Shown: positions 1-7,457, counted from the stretch's first letter. The stretch: DNA of 13,981 nt from DATCSE01 sp036568605 (GCA_036568605.1 DATCSE010000386.1:1-13981); one strand, 5' to 3'. Notes: generated from the letters alone by a model not told the origin. Numbers and translations are program-made.

Positions 1-46
1 GGCCGAGTCCGGTCGGCAGCGGGTCGGGGTCGGGCGTGCTTTTCAT
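1..46 (-). CDS. 5' end of an unidentified gene, cut by the window edge
   Basis: Only the first 15 codons are inside the window, reading MKSTPDPDPLPTGLG on the minus strand. The start is supported by a strong Shine-Dalgarno sequence, GGAGGA on the minus strand (plus positions 54-59), 7 bases before the ATG. The gene lies 142 bp downstream of the MFS exporter on the same strand, so the two could be cotranscribed. No function can be read from so short a piece. The call rests on the start codon and the ribosome binding site alone. Confidence 0.45.
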   Translation of the reverse strand, partial: MKSTPDPDPLPTGLG

Positions 47-188
47 GCCGGAGTCCTCCACGTGATCGATGAGCGGAAGTGGGTCGTGTGCTCGTCGATA
101 CGTACGTCACATGGTCGCGGATGCGGACCGCGTGCGCTGCCCGCAATCAGGTGGAGGACGGCCTTCGTTCGTGGGGGTGCGTTGCGTA

Positions 189-1709
189 TCAGTGACCAGC
201 AGAGGCCGCGATGGCCGCACGGCTGAACCGCCGATACAGCCACGCGACGCCGATCGCGAGCGCGAACAAGTACACGAGACCCGCGCCAAACGCTTGAGCG
301 ACCGCGTGTCGATGTTGTTCGGCCGGCGCGCTGCCGGCATGACCGAGCACGCCGTAGTACAGGATCCCGATCAGCGCGACACCCAGCGCATTGCCCACCT
401 GCTGCGTCGTCGCGAGCACGCCCGAGGCAACGCCCGCATGCTGCGCCGGCAGCCCGGCGAGCACGGTCGCGACAAGCGGCGCCATCACCATGCCGAGGCC
501 GCAACCTTGCACGAGCAGCGCTGGCAGCATCCACGCGACATGATCTGCCGTGAGCTCGGGCAGCAGCACGAACAGCAATGCATGTCCCGCAGCGAGCACC
601 AGCGCCCCGACGAAGATCGCGTGCCGGCCTAGGCGCTGCGCGATTCGCGGGGAGGCCATCGAGGTCGCGAAGAAGCCGGCCGCCAGTGTCGTGAACACCA
701 GCCCCGACGCGAGCGGCGTCAGGCCCAGCCCTTGTTGCAGGTACAGCGCGAGCACGAAGTAGAACGATGCGTTGCTCGAGTAGAAGACCAGCGTCACGAG
801 CAGACCCAGCACGAACGGCCCGGGCGCGAGCAGCGCCGGCGCGATCAACGGCGAGCCGCCGCGAGCCGCGAGTCGCTGCTGGTAGCGCCAGAACGACGCG
901 AGCAGCGGCAGCGCAGCGGCCAGGCTGATCACGCTCCACAGCGGCCAGCCTTGCTCGCGGCCCTGCGCGAGCGGGAACACCGCGGCGGTCAACGCGGCCG
1001 CGACCAGCAGCATGCCCGGCACGTCGAGCCGGCTCGTTGCGGCTGCGCCGTGACCGGCCGAACCGCGCAGCGCCGGCAGCAACCGCGGCGTCAGGGCCAG
1101 CGCGATCACGCCAATGGGCACGTTGATCAGGAAGCAGCTGCGCCAGCCCAACTCGAACAGATCGGCCGCGATCAGCACGCCGCCGATCAATTGCCCGCTG
1201 GCCGCGCCCAACCCGAGCGCGAGCCCGTACGCGGCGAACGCACGGGTGCGCGCGGCGCCGCTGTAGAGCATGCCCAGCATCGCCAGCACTTGCGGTTGCA
1301 GCAGGGCGCCGGCGACACCTTGCACGACACGCGCGGCGATCAGGACCTCGGCGTTGGGCGCCAGCCCGCACGCGGCCGAGGCGGCGGTGAACAGCGCGAT
1401 GCCGATCGCGAACAGCCGGCGCCGCCCGTACAGATCGCCCAGACGCCCGCCGGTGATCAGCATCGCGGCGTTCGCGAGGCCATAGCCGATCACGACCAGC
1501 TGCAACGCGCTGCTCGTGGCGCGCAGGTCGTGCTGGATGGCCGGCAGCGCGACATTCACGATGAAGAAGTCGAGCACGACCATGAAGGTGCCGCTGAGCA
1601 TCAGCAGCAGCGTGACGAGACCGGAGCCGCGGTCGGCGGCGGCGGACGGCGGCGCGCCAGCGCTGGCGGCACGCGGGGCATTGGAAACGAGCGGAGCGGT
1701 CTGCGACAT
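189..1709 (-). CDS. MFS drug/solute exporter, DHA2 (14-helix, EmrB/QacA-like) family
   Basis: This is an inner-membrane proton-coupled efflux transporter of 506 residues. The DHA2 signatures are clear: motif D1 (LDFFIVNVALP, about residues 46-56) in the first helix, motif A (GGRLGDLYGRRR, about 87-98) in the loop between helices 2 and 3, and the antiporter motif C region (GLALGLGAASGQLIGG, about 162-177) in helix 5. Hydrophobic segments continue to the C-terminus, as expected for about 14 helices. The frame is open upstream to 1802, but the ATG at 1709 gives an N-terminus typical of the family, has an AGGA-type ribosome binding site, and leaves the palindrome at 1773-1791 outside the gene. 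The gene is divergent from an AraC-family regulator, a common arrangement for a regulator and its exporter. The substrate cannot be deduced. Confidence 0.93.
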   Translation of the reverse strand: MSQTAPLVSNAPRAASAGAPPSAAADRGSGLVTLLLMLSGTFMVVLDFFIVNVALPAIQHDLRATSSALQLVVIGYGLANAAMLITGGRLGDLYGRRRLFAIGIALFTAASAACGLAPNAEVLIAARVVQGVAGALLQPQVLAMLGMLYSGAARTRAFAAYGLALGLGAASGQLIGGVLIAADLFELGWRSCFLINVPIGVIALALTPRLLPALRGSAGHGAAATSRLDVPGMLLVAAALTAAVFPLAQGREQGWPLWSVISLAAALPLLASFWRYQQRLAARGGSPLIAPALLAPGPFVLGLLVTLVFYSSNASFYFVLALYLQQGLGLTPLASGLVFTTLAAGFFATSMASPRIAQRLGRHAIFVGALVLAAGHALLFVLLPELTADHVAWMLPALLVQGCGLGMVMAPLVATVLAGLPAQHAGVASGVLATTQQVGNALGVALIGILYYGVLGHAGSAPAEQHRHAVAQAFGAGLVYLFALAIGVAWLYRRFSRAAIAASAGH

Positions 1710-1772
1710 GGTGGGGGTCCTGCAAATGAGCGGGTGGCTGTGCTCAGTGTCGTGAAGGTCCGGGTGCGGGGC

Positions 1773-1791
1773 CATGACCTCAGAGGTCATG
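1773..1791. promoter_or_regulatory. Perfect 19-bp palindrome, candidate operator between exporter and AraC-family gene
   Basis: The sequence CATGACCTC-A-GAGGTCATG has two 9-base arms around one central base, with no mismatch. It lies 64 bp upstream of the exporter start and 128 bp upstream of the regulator start. Its symmetry and position suit a dimeric repressor or activator. AraC-type proteins usually bind direct repeats rather than perfect palindromes, so the binding protein may be a different regulator. It is not followed by a T tract, so it is not an intrinsic terminator. Confidence 0.5.
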
Positions 1792-1835
1792 CGGCCGTGC
1801 ACCTGCGGTGCGTCGGGCGGGATGCCGTATGCGAC

Positions 1836-1864
1836 ACGTTAGTGGGCGAAACGTGGACGCTCAA
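1836..1864 (-). promoter_or_regulatory. Weak candidate sigma-70 promoter for the exporter
   Basis: Read on the minus strand, TTGAGC (plus 1859-1864) and TAACGT (plus 1836-1841) are separated by exactly 17 bases. They match the -35 and -10 consensus at 4 and 3 of 6 positions. Transcription would start just upstream of the 1773-1791 palindrome, which would then lie in the early transcribed region, a usual place for a repressor site. The hexamers are poor and this is only a candidate. Confidence 0.22.
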
Positions 1865-1918
1865 TGCCTCGGACGCTAAGATCCTTGTCCGATCATCCAA
1901 ATTCAGGGCGAAGGCGAC

Positions 1919-2878
1919 ATGGATCCGCTCGACGAAGTTTTTGCCGCGATGCGCGTCGCCGATGCGCTGTATGCCCGCCTCGAGGCTGGCGCGCCGTGGG
2001 GCCTGAGCACGCGGCGCGTCGACGGCACCACGCGTTTCGGGCTGATGCTGCGCGGCAGCTGCTGGCTGACGCTGGACGACCCGGCGCATGCGCACGAGCC
2101 TATCGCGCTGGTCGCGGGCGACTGCTTCGTGATCCCGCAGGGGCTGCCGTACTCGCTGCGCGACGACCTGGCATCGCCGACGGTCAACTGCGTCGACGTC
2201 GTGCGCGCCAACCTCGGCGGCAGCGTCGTGCTCGGCGGTAGCGGCGTCGCGAGCACCGTGATCAGCGGCTGGTTCACCTTCGATGCGCTCGGTGCCGCGC
2301 CGCTGCTGGAGCTGCTGCCGCCGCTGCTGCACATCCGCATGGAACACCAGCGCACGCAACTGCTGCAGGCCTCGCTGCAGCTGCTGGCGATGGAGACCGC
2401 GCAACGCGGGCTCGGCTCGGGGCTGATCGTCAGCCGGCTGGCCGACATCATCTTCATGCAGGCGGTCCGTGCGCACATCGAGACGCTGGACCCCGAAGCC
2501 GATCCCGGCTGGCTGGCCGCGCTGGCCGACCGCCGCCTGGGTGCCGCGCTGAGCCGGCTGCATCAGGATGTCGCGGCACCGTGGACGGTCGATGCGCTGG
2601 CCGCCGCGGCCGGCATGTCGCGCTCGGCATTCGCGCTGCGCTTCAAGGAGAAGATCGGCCAATCGCCGCTGGACTACCTGACGCGCTGGCGCATGTTCCG
2701 CGCCGCGCAGGCGCTGCGCGGCAGCGACCGGCCGCTGGTGGAGATTGCCAGCAGCGTCGGCTACGAGTCCGAAGCCGCGTTCAACAAGGCGTTCAAGCGC
2801 ACGACCGGCTCGGCGCCGGGCACGTATCGACGGACGATGCGGACGCCCGCCCGCAGCTCGCTCAGATCAGCGGCGTGA
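1919..2878 (+). CDS. AraC-family transcriptional regulator with N-terminal cupin (Cupin_6/AraC_binding_2 type) domain
   Basis: This is a cytoplasmic DNA-binding regulator of 319 residues. Residues about 5-200 form a cupin-type sensor: PWGL near residue 26, then a GDCFVIPQGLPYSL segment. In that segment a tyrosine sits where many relatives have a metal-type histidine after PxG. Residues about 215-310 form the AraC double helix-turn-helix: PWTVDALAAAAGMSRSAF (from residue 221) is the first motif and the segment around VGYESEAAFNKAFKR is the second, followed by the family's GxxPxxYRR ending. The ATG at 1919 has an AAGG ribosome binding site at 1911-1914. The gene is divergent from the MFS exporter, which is its likely target. 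Inducer unknown. Confidence 0.92.
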   Translation: MDPLDEVFAAMRVADALYARLEAGAPWGLSTRRVDGTTRFGLMLRGSCWLTLDDPAHAHEPIALVAGDCFVIPQGLPYSLRDDLASPTVNCVDVVRANLGGSVVLGGSGVASTVISGWFTFDALGAAPLLELLPPLLHIRMEHQRTQLLQASLQLLAMETAQRGLGSGLIVSRLADIIFMQAVRAHIETLDPEADPGWLAALADRRLGAALSRLHQDVAAPWTVDALAAAAGMSRSAFALRFKEKIGQSPLDYLTRWRMFRAAQALRGSDRPLVEIASSVGYESEAAFNKAFKRTTGSAPGTYRRTMRTPARSSLRSAA

Positions 2879-3017
2879 AGCCGGTGCGCGGGGCGTACAG
2901 GTTTTCGCGAGCCGGGTGCGCGTCTATCCAGTCCTTCGCCGCCTCGCGCGCGCGATCGTCGTCCTTGGCCTCGGTCGCGTCGTCCTCGAGATTGGGAGAG
3001 CGCTGCGTAGGGCCCGA
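2862..3017 (-). pseudogene. Headless 3' remnant of an unidentified gene (51 codons)
   Basis: On the minus strand an open stretch of 51 sense codons runs from just after an in-frame TAA (plus 3018-3020) to a TGA at 2862-2864. Its translation looks like real protein, not the arginine/alanine-rich shadow typical of this GC content: it includes EAAKDWIDAHP and ends RENLYAPRTGFTPLI. No ATG, GTG or TTG start precedes the good-looking part, so this appears to be the C-terminal end of a gene whose 5' part has been lost. It overlaps the 3' end of the AraC-family gene by 17 bp in convergent orientation. The family is not recognised. Chance coding of this quality is possible, hence the moderate confidence. 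Confidence 0.42.
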
Positions 3018-3050
3018 TTAGCGGACGAGTCGGCGAGGTCCGACATAGGA

Positions 3051-3079
3051 TTGCCAAACGGCGACCCCGGCACTAGGCT
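3051..3079 (+). promoter_or_regulatory. Candidate sigma-70 promoter for the S9A peptidase gene
   Basis: TTGCCA (3051-3056) and TAGGCT (3074-3079) are separated by 17 bases. They match the -35 box at 5 of 6 positions and the -10 box at 3 of 6. The predicted transcription start would fall near 3086, about 25 bases before the ATG at 3111. The position just upstream of the gene's strong ribosome binding site supports it. Confidence 0.4.
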
Positions 3080-3098
3080 CGCAGCCTTTTGCGAATCG

Positions 3099-3105
3099 AA
3101 GGAGG
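3099..3105 (+). promoter_or_regulatory. Strong Shine-Dalgarno sequence that fixes the peptidase start
   Basis: AAGGAGG followed by T is close to a full complement of the 16S rRNA 3' end, and it lies 5 bases before the ATG at 3111. The reading frame is open back to 2745, so this site and the signal peptide that follows are what fix the start. Confidence 0.8.
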
Positions 3106-3110
3106 TTCGA

Positions 3111-5294
3111 ATGAGCCAACGTCCACTCGTCGCCTCTGTGCTGATCGCGCTGTTGACCATGGTCGCGGCACCGTCGCTGTCCAACGCCGCGTCGGCGGCT
3201 GCACCGGTCAAGCCGGCCAGCGACACCTACTTCGGCACCACGCTGACCGATCCCTACCGCTACATGGAGGACCTGTCGTCGCCGGACGTGCAAGCCTGGG
3301 CCAAGGCGCAGGCGGCCGAGACCCGTACGGTGCTGGATGCGCTGCCCGGCCGCACGAAGCTGCTGGCGCGCATCGCCGAACTCGAGGCGTCTGTGCAGGC
3401 GCGCGTGGTCAACGTCAAGCGCCTGCCCGGCGACCTGTATTTCTACGAGAAGCGCGGTGCCAACGACAACCAGTACAAGCTCTTCATGCGCCGCGGCCTG
3501 CACGGCGAGGAGCACCTGCTGGTCGACCCCGAAGCGCTCGCGAAGAAGACCGGATCGCCCCAGGCGATCAACTTCTACCAGCCCTCGTCCAACGGCAAGA
3601 TGGTGGCGTACGGCATTTCCGAAGGCGGCTCGGAGGAGGCTTCGATCCACGTGATCGACGTCGCCACGCGCCGGCAACTCATCAAGCCCATAGACCGTGC
3701 GCACTACAGCGAGGCGAGCTGGCTTCCGGACGACAGCGGCTTCTTCTACATGCGTCAGCGCGAGCTTCCCAAGGGCACGCCCGAGACCGAGAAATACAAG
3801 AACCAGAGCGCGTTCTTCCACAGCATGAAGGGCAGGGGCTCGGATACGTTGCTGTTCACCGCCGGCAAGCCGTCCAGCATCAAGATCGCCGCGGAGGAGT
3901 TCCCCATGGTTGCGAGCGTGACCGGCACACCGTATGTGATCGCCGTCCCGGGCAACGGCGTGCAGCCCGAGTTCGATCTTTACGTGGCCCCGCGTACGGA
4001 GGCGCTGAAGGCCGGCGGCAAGTGGCGCAAGCTGTTCGATCGCGGCGATGACGTGACGAACTTCGCCATCCATGGCGACGATCTGTACCTGCTCTCGCAC
4101 CAGGACGCGATGCGCTTCAAGGTGCTGAAGACCCGCGTGTCGCATCCCGACCTCGCCCATGCCGAGGTGGTGATGCCGCCGGGTCGCGACGTGGTCGTGT
4201 CGATCAGCGCCGCGAAGGACGCGCTCTACGTGCAGGCGCGCGACGGCACGCAGGGCAAGCTCTACCGCCTGGCCTACGAGAAGGGCGCGAAACCCGAACT
4301 GCTGAGCCTGCCGCGCGAAGGCTCGGTGGACCTCGCCGCGGTGGACCCGCGCATCGACGGTGCGGTGATCTCCATCGGTTCGTGGACGCGCGACTTCGGC
4401 TACTACGCGATGGCGCCGCGCACCCGGCAGTTCGTCGACACCGGGCTGCAGACCGTCGGGCCGTTCGGCGCGCCCGACGGCATCGAAGCCAAGGAGGTGA
4501 TGGTCAAGAGCCACGACGGCGTCGAGGTGCCGCTGTCCATCGTGGCGCCGAAGGACATCAGGCTGGACGGCAGCAACCCGACCATGCTGTACGGCTACGG
4601 CAGCTACGGCACGACCGACGATCCGGCCTACGTCCCGCGCCTGCTGGCGTGGTACGAGCTCGGCGGGATCCGCGCCACCTGCCATGTGCGCGGCGGCGGC
4701 GCGTACGGCGAGGAATGGCACCTCGCTGGCAAGCAGGCGAGCAAGCCCAACACCTGGAAGGACTTCATCGCCTGCGCCGAATACCTCGTCAAGCAGGGCT
4801 ACACGACCCCCGCCAAGCTCGGCATCTATGGCGGCAGCGCCGGCGGCATCCTGGTCGGGCGCGCGATGACCGAGCGCCCCGATCTCTTCGCCGTGGCCGT
4901 GCCGGTGGTGGGCGTGCTCAACGCGGTGCGCGCCGAGACGTCCGCCAACGGCGTGCCCAACATCCCGGAGTTCGGTACCGTGAAAGACGAGAAGCAGTTC
5001 GCCGCGCTGCTGGAGATGGACGCCTACCAGCACGTGAAGGACGGCGAGAAGTATCCCGCCACGCTGCTGGTCCACGGCATCAACGACCCGCGTGTGCCGC
5101 CGTGGATGTCGCTGAAGATGGCCGCGCGCCTGCAGGCGGCCAGCAGCTCGGCCAAGCCCGTGCTGCTGCGCATCGACTACGCCGGCGGTCACGGCATCGG
5201 CAGCACGAAGACGCAGCGGCAGGAGCAGGACGCCGATGTCTGGAGCTTCATGCTCTGGCAGTTCGGCGACGCGCGCTTCCAGCCGGCGAAATGA
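3111..5294 (+). CDS. Secreted prolyl oligopeptidase, serine peptidase family S9A
   Basis: The protein has 727 residues, normal for the family. It is predicted to cut short peptides after proline in the periplasm. A Sec signal peptide (first ~26 residues, hydrophobic LIALLTMVAAPSL core, likely cut after SNA) is followed by the short N-terminal hydrolase piece (DPYRYMEDLSSPDVQAW), a seven-bladed beta-propeller (roughly residues 80-430) and the alpha/beta-hydrolase domain. The catalytic triad is visible: Ser576 in GGSAGG, Asp659 in HGINDPRVPP and His694 in GGHGIG. The YGYGSYG and RGGGAYGEEWH oxyanion/substrate segments are also present. The gene is monocistronic by appearance, with its own promoter and ribosome binding site, and lies next to a truncated gene remnant, so it may have been inserted here. 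The class (S9A rather than S9B/C) is clear; the substrate is not. Confidence 0.95.
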   Translation: MSQRPLVASVLIALLTMVAAPSLSNAASAAAPVKPASDTYFGTTLTDPYRYMEDLSSPDVQAWAKAQAAETRTVLDALPGRTKLLARIAELEASVQARVVNVKRLPGDLYFYEKRGANDNQYKLFMRRGLHGEEHLLVDPEALAKKTGSPQAINFYQPSSNGKMVAYGISEGGSEEASIHVIDVATRRQLIKPIDRAHYSEASWLPDDSGFFYMRQRELPKGTPETEKYKNQSAFFHSMKGRGSDTLLFTAGKPSSIKIAAEEFPMVASVTGTPYVIAVPGNGVQPEFDLYVAPRTEALKAGGKWRKLFDRGDDVTNFAIHGDDLYLLSHQDAMRFKVLKTRVSHPDLAHAEVVMPPGRDVVVSISAAKDALYVQARDGTQGKLYRLAYEKGAKPELLSLPREGSVDLAAVDPRIDGAVISIGSWTRDFGYYAMAPRTRQFVDTGLQTVGPFGAPDGIEAKEVMVKSHDGVEVPLSIVAPKDIRLDGSNPTMLYGYGSYGTTDDPAYVPRLLAWYELGGIRATCHVRGGGAYGEEWHLAGKQASKPNTWKDFIACAEYLVKQGYTTPAKLGIYGGSAGGILVGRAMTERPDLFAVAVPVVGVLNAVRAETSANGVPNIPEFGTVKDEKQFAALLEMDAYQHVKDGEKYPATLLVHGINDPRVPPWMSLKMAARLQAASSSAKPVLLRIDYAGGHGIGSTKTQRQEQDADVWSFMLWQFGDARFQPAK

Positions 5295-5392
5295 CGGAAC
5301 GGCCGGCGGTGTAAGAGAGCCGCCGCGAACCCGACCTACGCCGGACGCTTCGGCGAGGTGCCGGGGCTAGACCGCTGCCCAAGGAGATCCCG

Positions 5393-5665
5393 ATGAAGAC
5401 CCCCGTCACGATCTGCTGCACCCTCATGCTGGCGTTCGCCGCCGGCGCCTCGTCCGCCCAGGATGCGATGAAGAAGGACGATGCGATGGGCAAGAAGGAG
5501 ATGACCATGAAGGAGTGCCAGGACCACATGGCCATGTCGAAGAAGGAAGGCATGAAGAAGGACGATGCGATGATGAAAAAGGACGCCGCCTGCGATCAGA
5601 TGATGAAGAAGGACAAGATGATGATGAAGAAGGACGGCGCCGCCAGCGAGCCGATGAAGAAATAG
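5393..5665 (+). CDS. mrpX: Small secreted methionine/lysine-rich protein, MrpX-like (MXKDX pentapeptide repeat family)
   Basis: This is a 90-residue protein with a Sec signal peptide (likely cut after ASSA, residue 22). The mature part of 68 residues contains 15 methionines and 18 lysines, arranged in repeats of the MKKDD/MKKDA type, plus two cysteines and no predicted fold. It matches the MXKDX pentapeptide repeat family. In Azospira suillum a peptide of this kind, MrpX, acts as a sacrificial periplasmic scavenger: hypochlorite oxidises its methionines and the YedY1 oxidoreductase reduces them back. Here a b-type cytochrome and a Tat molybdoenzyme follow directly, which is the same context. 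The ribosome binding site AAGGAG (5381-5386) is 6 bases before the ATG. Low sequence complexity makes homology by similarity weak; the context carries the call. Confidence 0.8.
   Translation: MKTPVTICCTLMLAFAAGASSAQDAMKKDDAMGKKEMTMKECQDHMAMSKKEGMKKDDAMMKKDAACDQMMKKDKMMMKKDGAASEPMKK
5468..5572 (+). repeat. Internal coding repeat in the methionine-rich gene
   Basis: A 21-base unit coding for MKKDDAM occurs twice without a mismatch, at 5468-5488 and 5552-5572. Degenerate MKKD copies continue to 5660. Such exact units allow the repeat number to change by slippage or recombination, and the family is known for variable repeat counts. Confidence 0.7.
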
Positions 5666-5748
5666 GCCGGCGGCGCGCGTAAGCTTGGATTGGCCGCCGC
5701 GACGGAGCGGATGTGCCGACTGCGCATCCGCACCGGAGCCTCGCCGTG

Positions 5749-6639
5749 ATGACACCGCCACCCCCGTCCGCCGCCGACTCGAGCCCCGGCCGCCCTGTTC
5801 CGGACCCGGCCGGGCGTCGCATCTACCGCCATCGCTTGCCGGTGCGCGTGATGCACTGGATCAACGTGATCTGCCTGACCATTCTGCTGATGAGCGGGCT
5901 GCAGATCTTCAATGCCCATCCGGCGCTGTACTGGGGCCAGGGCTCGGACTTCGACAAGCCGTGGCTGTCGATAGGCGCGGAGCCGCGCGGCGACGACAGC
6001 GTCGGCGTCGTGCGCATCGCCGGCCACGCGATCCCGACCGACGGCGTGCTGGGCGTGTCGGAGGCCGGCGGCGAACGCGTCGAACGCGCATTCCCGAGCT
6101 GGGCGACCATCCCGGGGCCGCAGTGGCTGGCGATGGGCCGGACCTGGCACTTCTTCTTCGCCTGGCTGTTCGTGATCAACGGCGTGTGCTATGTGCTCTA
6201 CGCGATCTTCAGCGGCCACCTGCGCCGCGACCTGCTGCCTACGCGCGCGGAGCTGCGCGGCATCGCCGGCTCGATCCGGGACCATCTGCTGCTGCGCCAT
6301 CCGACCGGCGAAGCAGCGAAGCGCTACAACGTGCTGCAGAACCTTGCGTACCTCGCGGTGATCTTCGTGCTGCTGCCGCTGCTCGTCGTCGCCGGCATGG
6401 GCATGTCGCCGTGGCTGGACTCGGTCGTGAACGGGTGGGTCGCCTGGCTGGGCGGGCGGCAGTCGGCGCGTTCGCTGCATTTCATCGCGGCGTTCGGCCT
6501 CGTGCTGTTCGTGCTGGTGCACCTGTTCGAGGTGCTGATCAGCGGTGCGTGGAACCAGATCCGCTCGATGGTCACCGGCTGGTACCGGCTGCCCGCCCCC
6601 GACGCCCGCGCGCCGGCCCGGGAGGAGCACACGGCATGA
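5749..6639 (+). CDS. yedZ1: Four-helix b-type cytochrome (cytochrome b561/hydrogenase b-subunit type), YedZ1-like electron donor
   Basis: This is an inner-membrane haem protein of 296 residues that is expected to pass quinol electrons to the periplasmic molybdoenzyme encoded next. Four membrane helices lie at about 36-55, 132-153, 197-218 and 243-265. Candidate haem-ligand histidines are His36 (VMHWIN), His134 (TWHFFF), His244 (SLHFIA) and His258 (VHLFEV). A long periplasmic loop separates helices 1 and 2. The ATG at 5749 has GGAG 10 bases upstream. GTG starts at 5746 and 5713 are also possible, the latter giving 308 residues, but the extra residues look non-structural. The stop overlaps the next gene's start by 4 bases (ATGA), which indicates translational coupling. 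The fold differs from the true MsrQ/YedZ ferric-reductase type, so the symbol reflects context as much as sequence. Confidence 0.82.
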   Translation: MTPPPPSAADSSPGRPVPDPAGRRIYRHRLPVRVMHWINVICLTILLMSGLQIFNAHPALYWGQGSDFDKPWLSIGAEPRGDDSVGVVRIAGHAIPTDGVLGVSEAGGERVERAFPSWATIPGPQWLAMGRTWHFFFAWLFVINGVCYVLYAIFSGHLRRDLLPTRAELRGIAGSIRDHLLLRHPTGEAAKRYNVLQNLAYLAVIFVLLPLLVVAGMGMSPWLDSVVNGWVAWLGGRQSARSLHFIAAFGLVLFVLVHLFEVLISGAWNQIRSMVTGWYRLPAPDARAPAREEHTA

Positions 6640-7457
6640 AGCGTCTTGCACCGCCACGAAAGAAGATCGCGAGCGGCCGCGCGCCGTTGCCGCCCAGCCG
6701 CCGGCATGCGCTGCGCGGCGTACTTGCCGGGCTGGGTGCGATGACGCTCGCCGGCTGCGACCGGCTGTCGCGAAACGACGGTTTCGTCGATGCGCTGAAG
6801 AGCGCCGAGTCGCTGAGCCGCAACGTGCATCGCGGCATCGCGAGTCGGCGCGCGATGGCCCAGGAGTTCACCGAGGCCGACGTCGCCGCACACTTCAAGG
6901 CCAACGGCACGCAGATGCCGCGCGATGCCGACTACCAGGCGCTGCTGCGCAACGGGTTTGCCGACTGGCGGCTGGAGGTCGGCGGTCTCGTCGAGCGGCC
7001 GGCGGCGTTCACGCTGGCCGAGCTCCGCGCGATGCCGGCGCGCACGCAGATCACGCGCCACGACTGCGTCGAAGGCTGGAGCTCGATCGGCAAGTGGAAA
7101 GGCGTGCCGCTCGCGCACCTGCTCGGCCTCGTGCAGCCGAAGCCGGCGGCGCGCTACGTGCTGTTCCGCTGCGCCGACTCGATGGACGAGCCGGAAGAGG
7201 GCGACTCGCGCTACTACGAGAGCATCGACCTGGACGACGCGTTCCACGCGCAGACGCTGCTCGCGTACGACCTCAACGGCCAGCCGCTGCCGGTGGCCAA
7301 CGGTGCCCCGCTGCGCGCGCGCGTCGAGCGGCAGCTGGGCTACAAGCACGCCAAGTACGTGATGGGCATCGAGCTGATCGAGCGCTTCGACACGATCCGC
7401 GGCGGCCGCGGCGGCTACTGGGAAGACAACGGCTACGAGTGGTATGCCGGCATCTGA
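6636..7457 (+). CDS. yedY1: Tat-exported molybdopterin oxidoreductase, sulfite-oxidase fold, YedY1/MsrP-like
   Basis: This 273-residue enzyme of the sulfite-oxidase fold probably reduces methionine sulfoxide in periplasmic proteins, including the methionine-rich peptide encoded two genes upstream. The N-terminus carries a twin-arginine signal (SRRHALRG, Arg22-Arg23), as expected for a cofactor-loaded enzyme. The signal ends in a lipobox-like LAGC with Cys41, so the protein may be a Tat lipoprotein. The molybdenum ligand is most likely Cys144 in ITRHDCVEGWS. Further family segments are NGAPLRARVERQLGYKHAKYV and, at the end, GGYWEDNGYEWYAGI. The start overlaps the cytochrome gene by 4 bases. 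Sulfite oxidation is an alternative activity, but the missing haem domain, the membrane cytochrome partner and the neighbouring peptide favour reduction. Confidence 0.88.
   Translation: MKRLAPPRKKIASGRAPLPPSRRHALRGVLAGLGAMTLAGCDRLSRNDGFVDALKSAESLSRNVHRGIASRRAMAQEFTEADVAAHFKANGTQMPRDADYQALLRNGFADWRLEVGGLVERPAAFTLAELRAMPARTQITRHDCVEGWSSIGKWKGVPLAHLLGLVQPKPAARYVLFRCADSMDEPEEGDSRYYESIDLDDAFHAQTLLAYDLNGQPLPVANGAPLRARVERQLGYKHAKYVMGIELIERFDTIRGGRGGYWEDNGYEWYAGI

Noticed and set aside
43..1725. Long open frame on the minus strand (560 codons) covering the MFS gene
   Set aside because: The translation is arginine/alanine-rich without domains, and the other minus frame gives a clear DHA2 transporter with all motifs. 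It is a GC-content shadow.
732..2006. 424-codon plus-strand open frame across the MFS gene and the divergent promoter
   Set aside because: Arg/Gln/Glu-rich antisense of the transporter. It crosses the intergenic region and the start of the AraC-family gene and has no recognisable domain.
3018..5192. 724-codon open frame opposite the S9A peptidase gene
   Set aside because: It lies fully antisense to a gene with signal peptide and complete catalytic triad, and its composition (His/Arg/Ala/Gly-rich, no domain) is that of a reverse-strand shadow.
5295..5392. ECF/SigF-type promoter (GTAA followed by CGAA) upstream of the methionine-rich gene
   Set aside because: Both elements occur (GTAAG and CGAA), but only 10 bases separate them where about 16 are expected.
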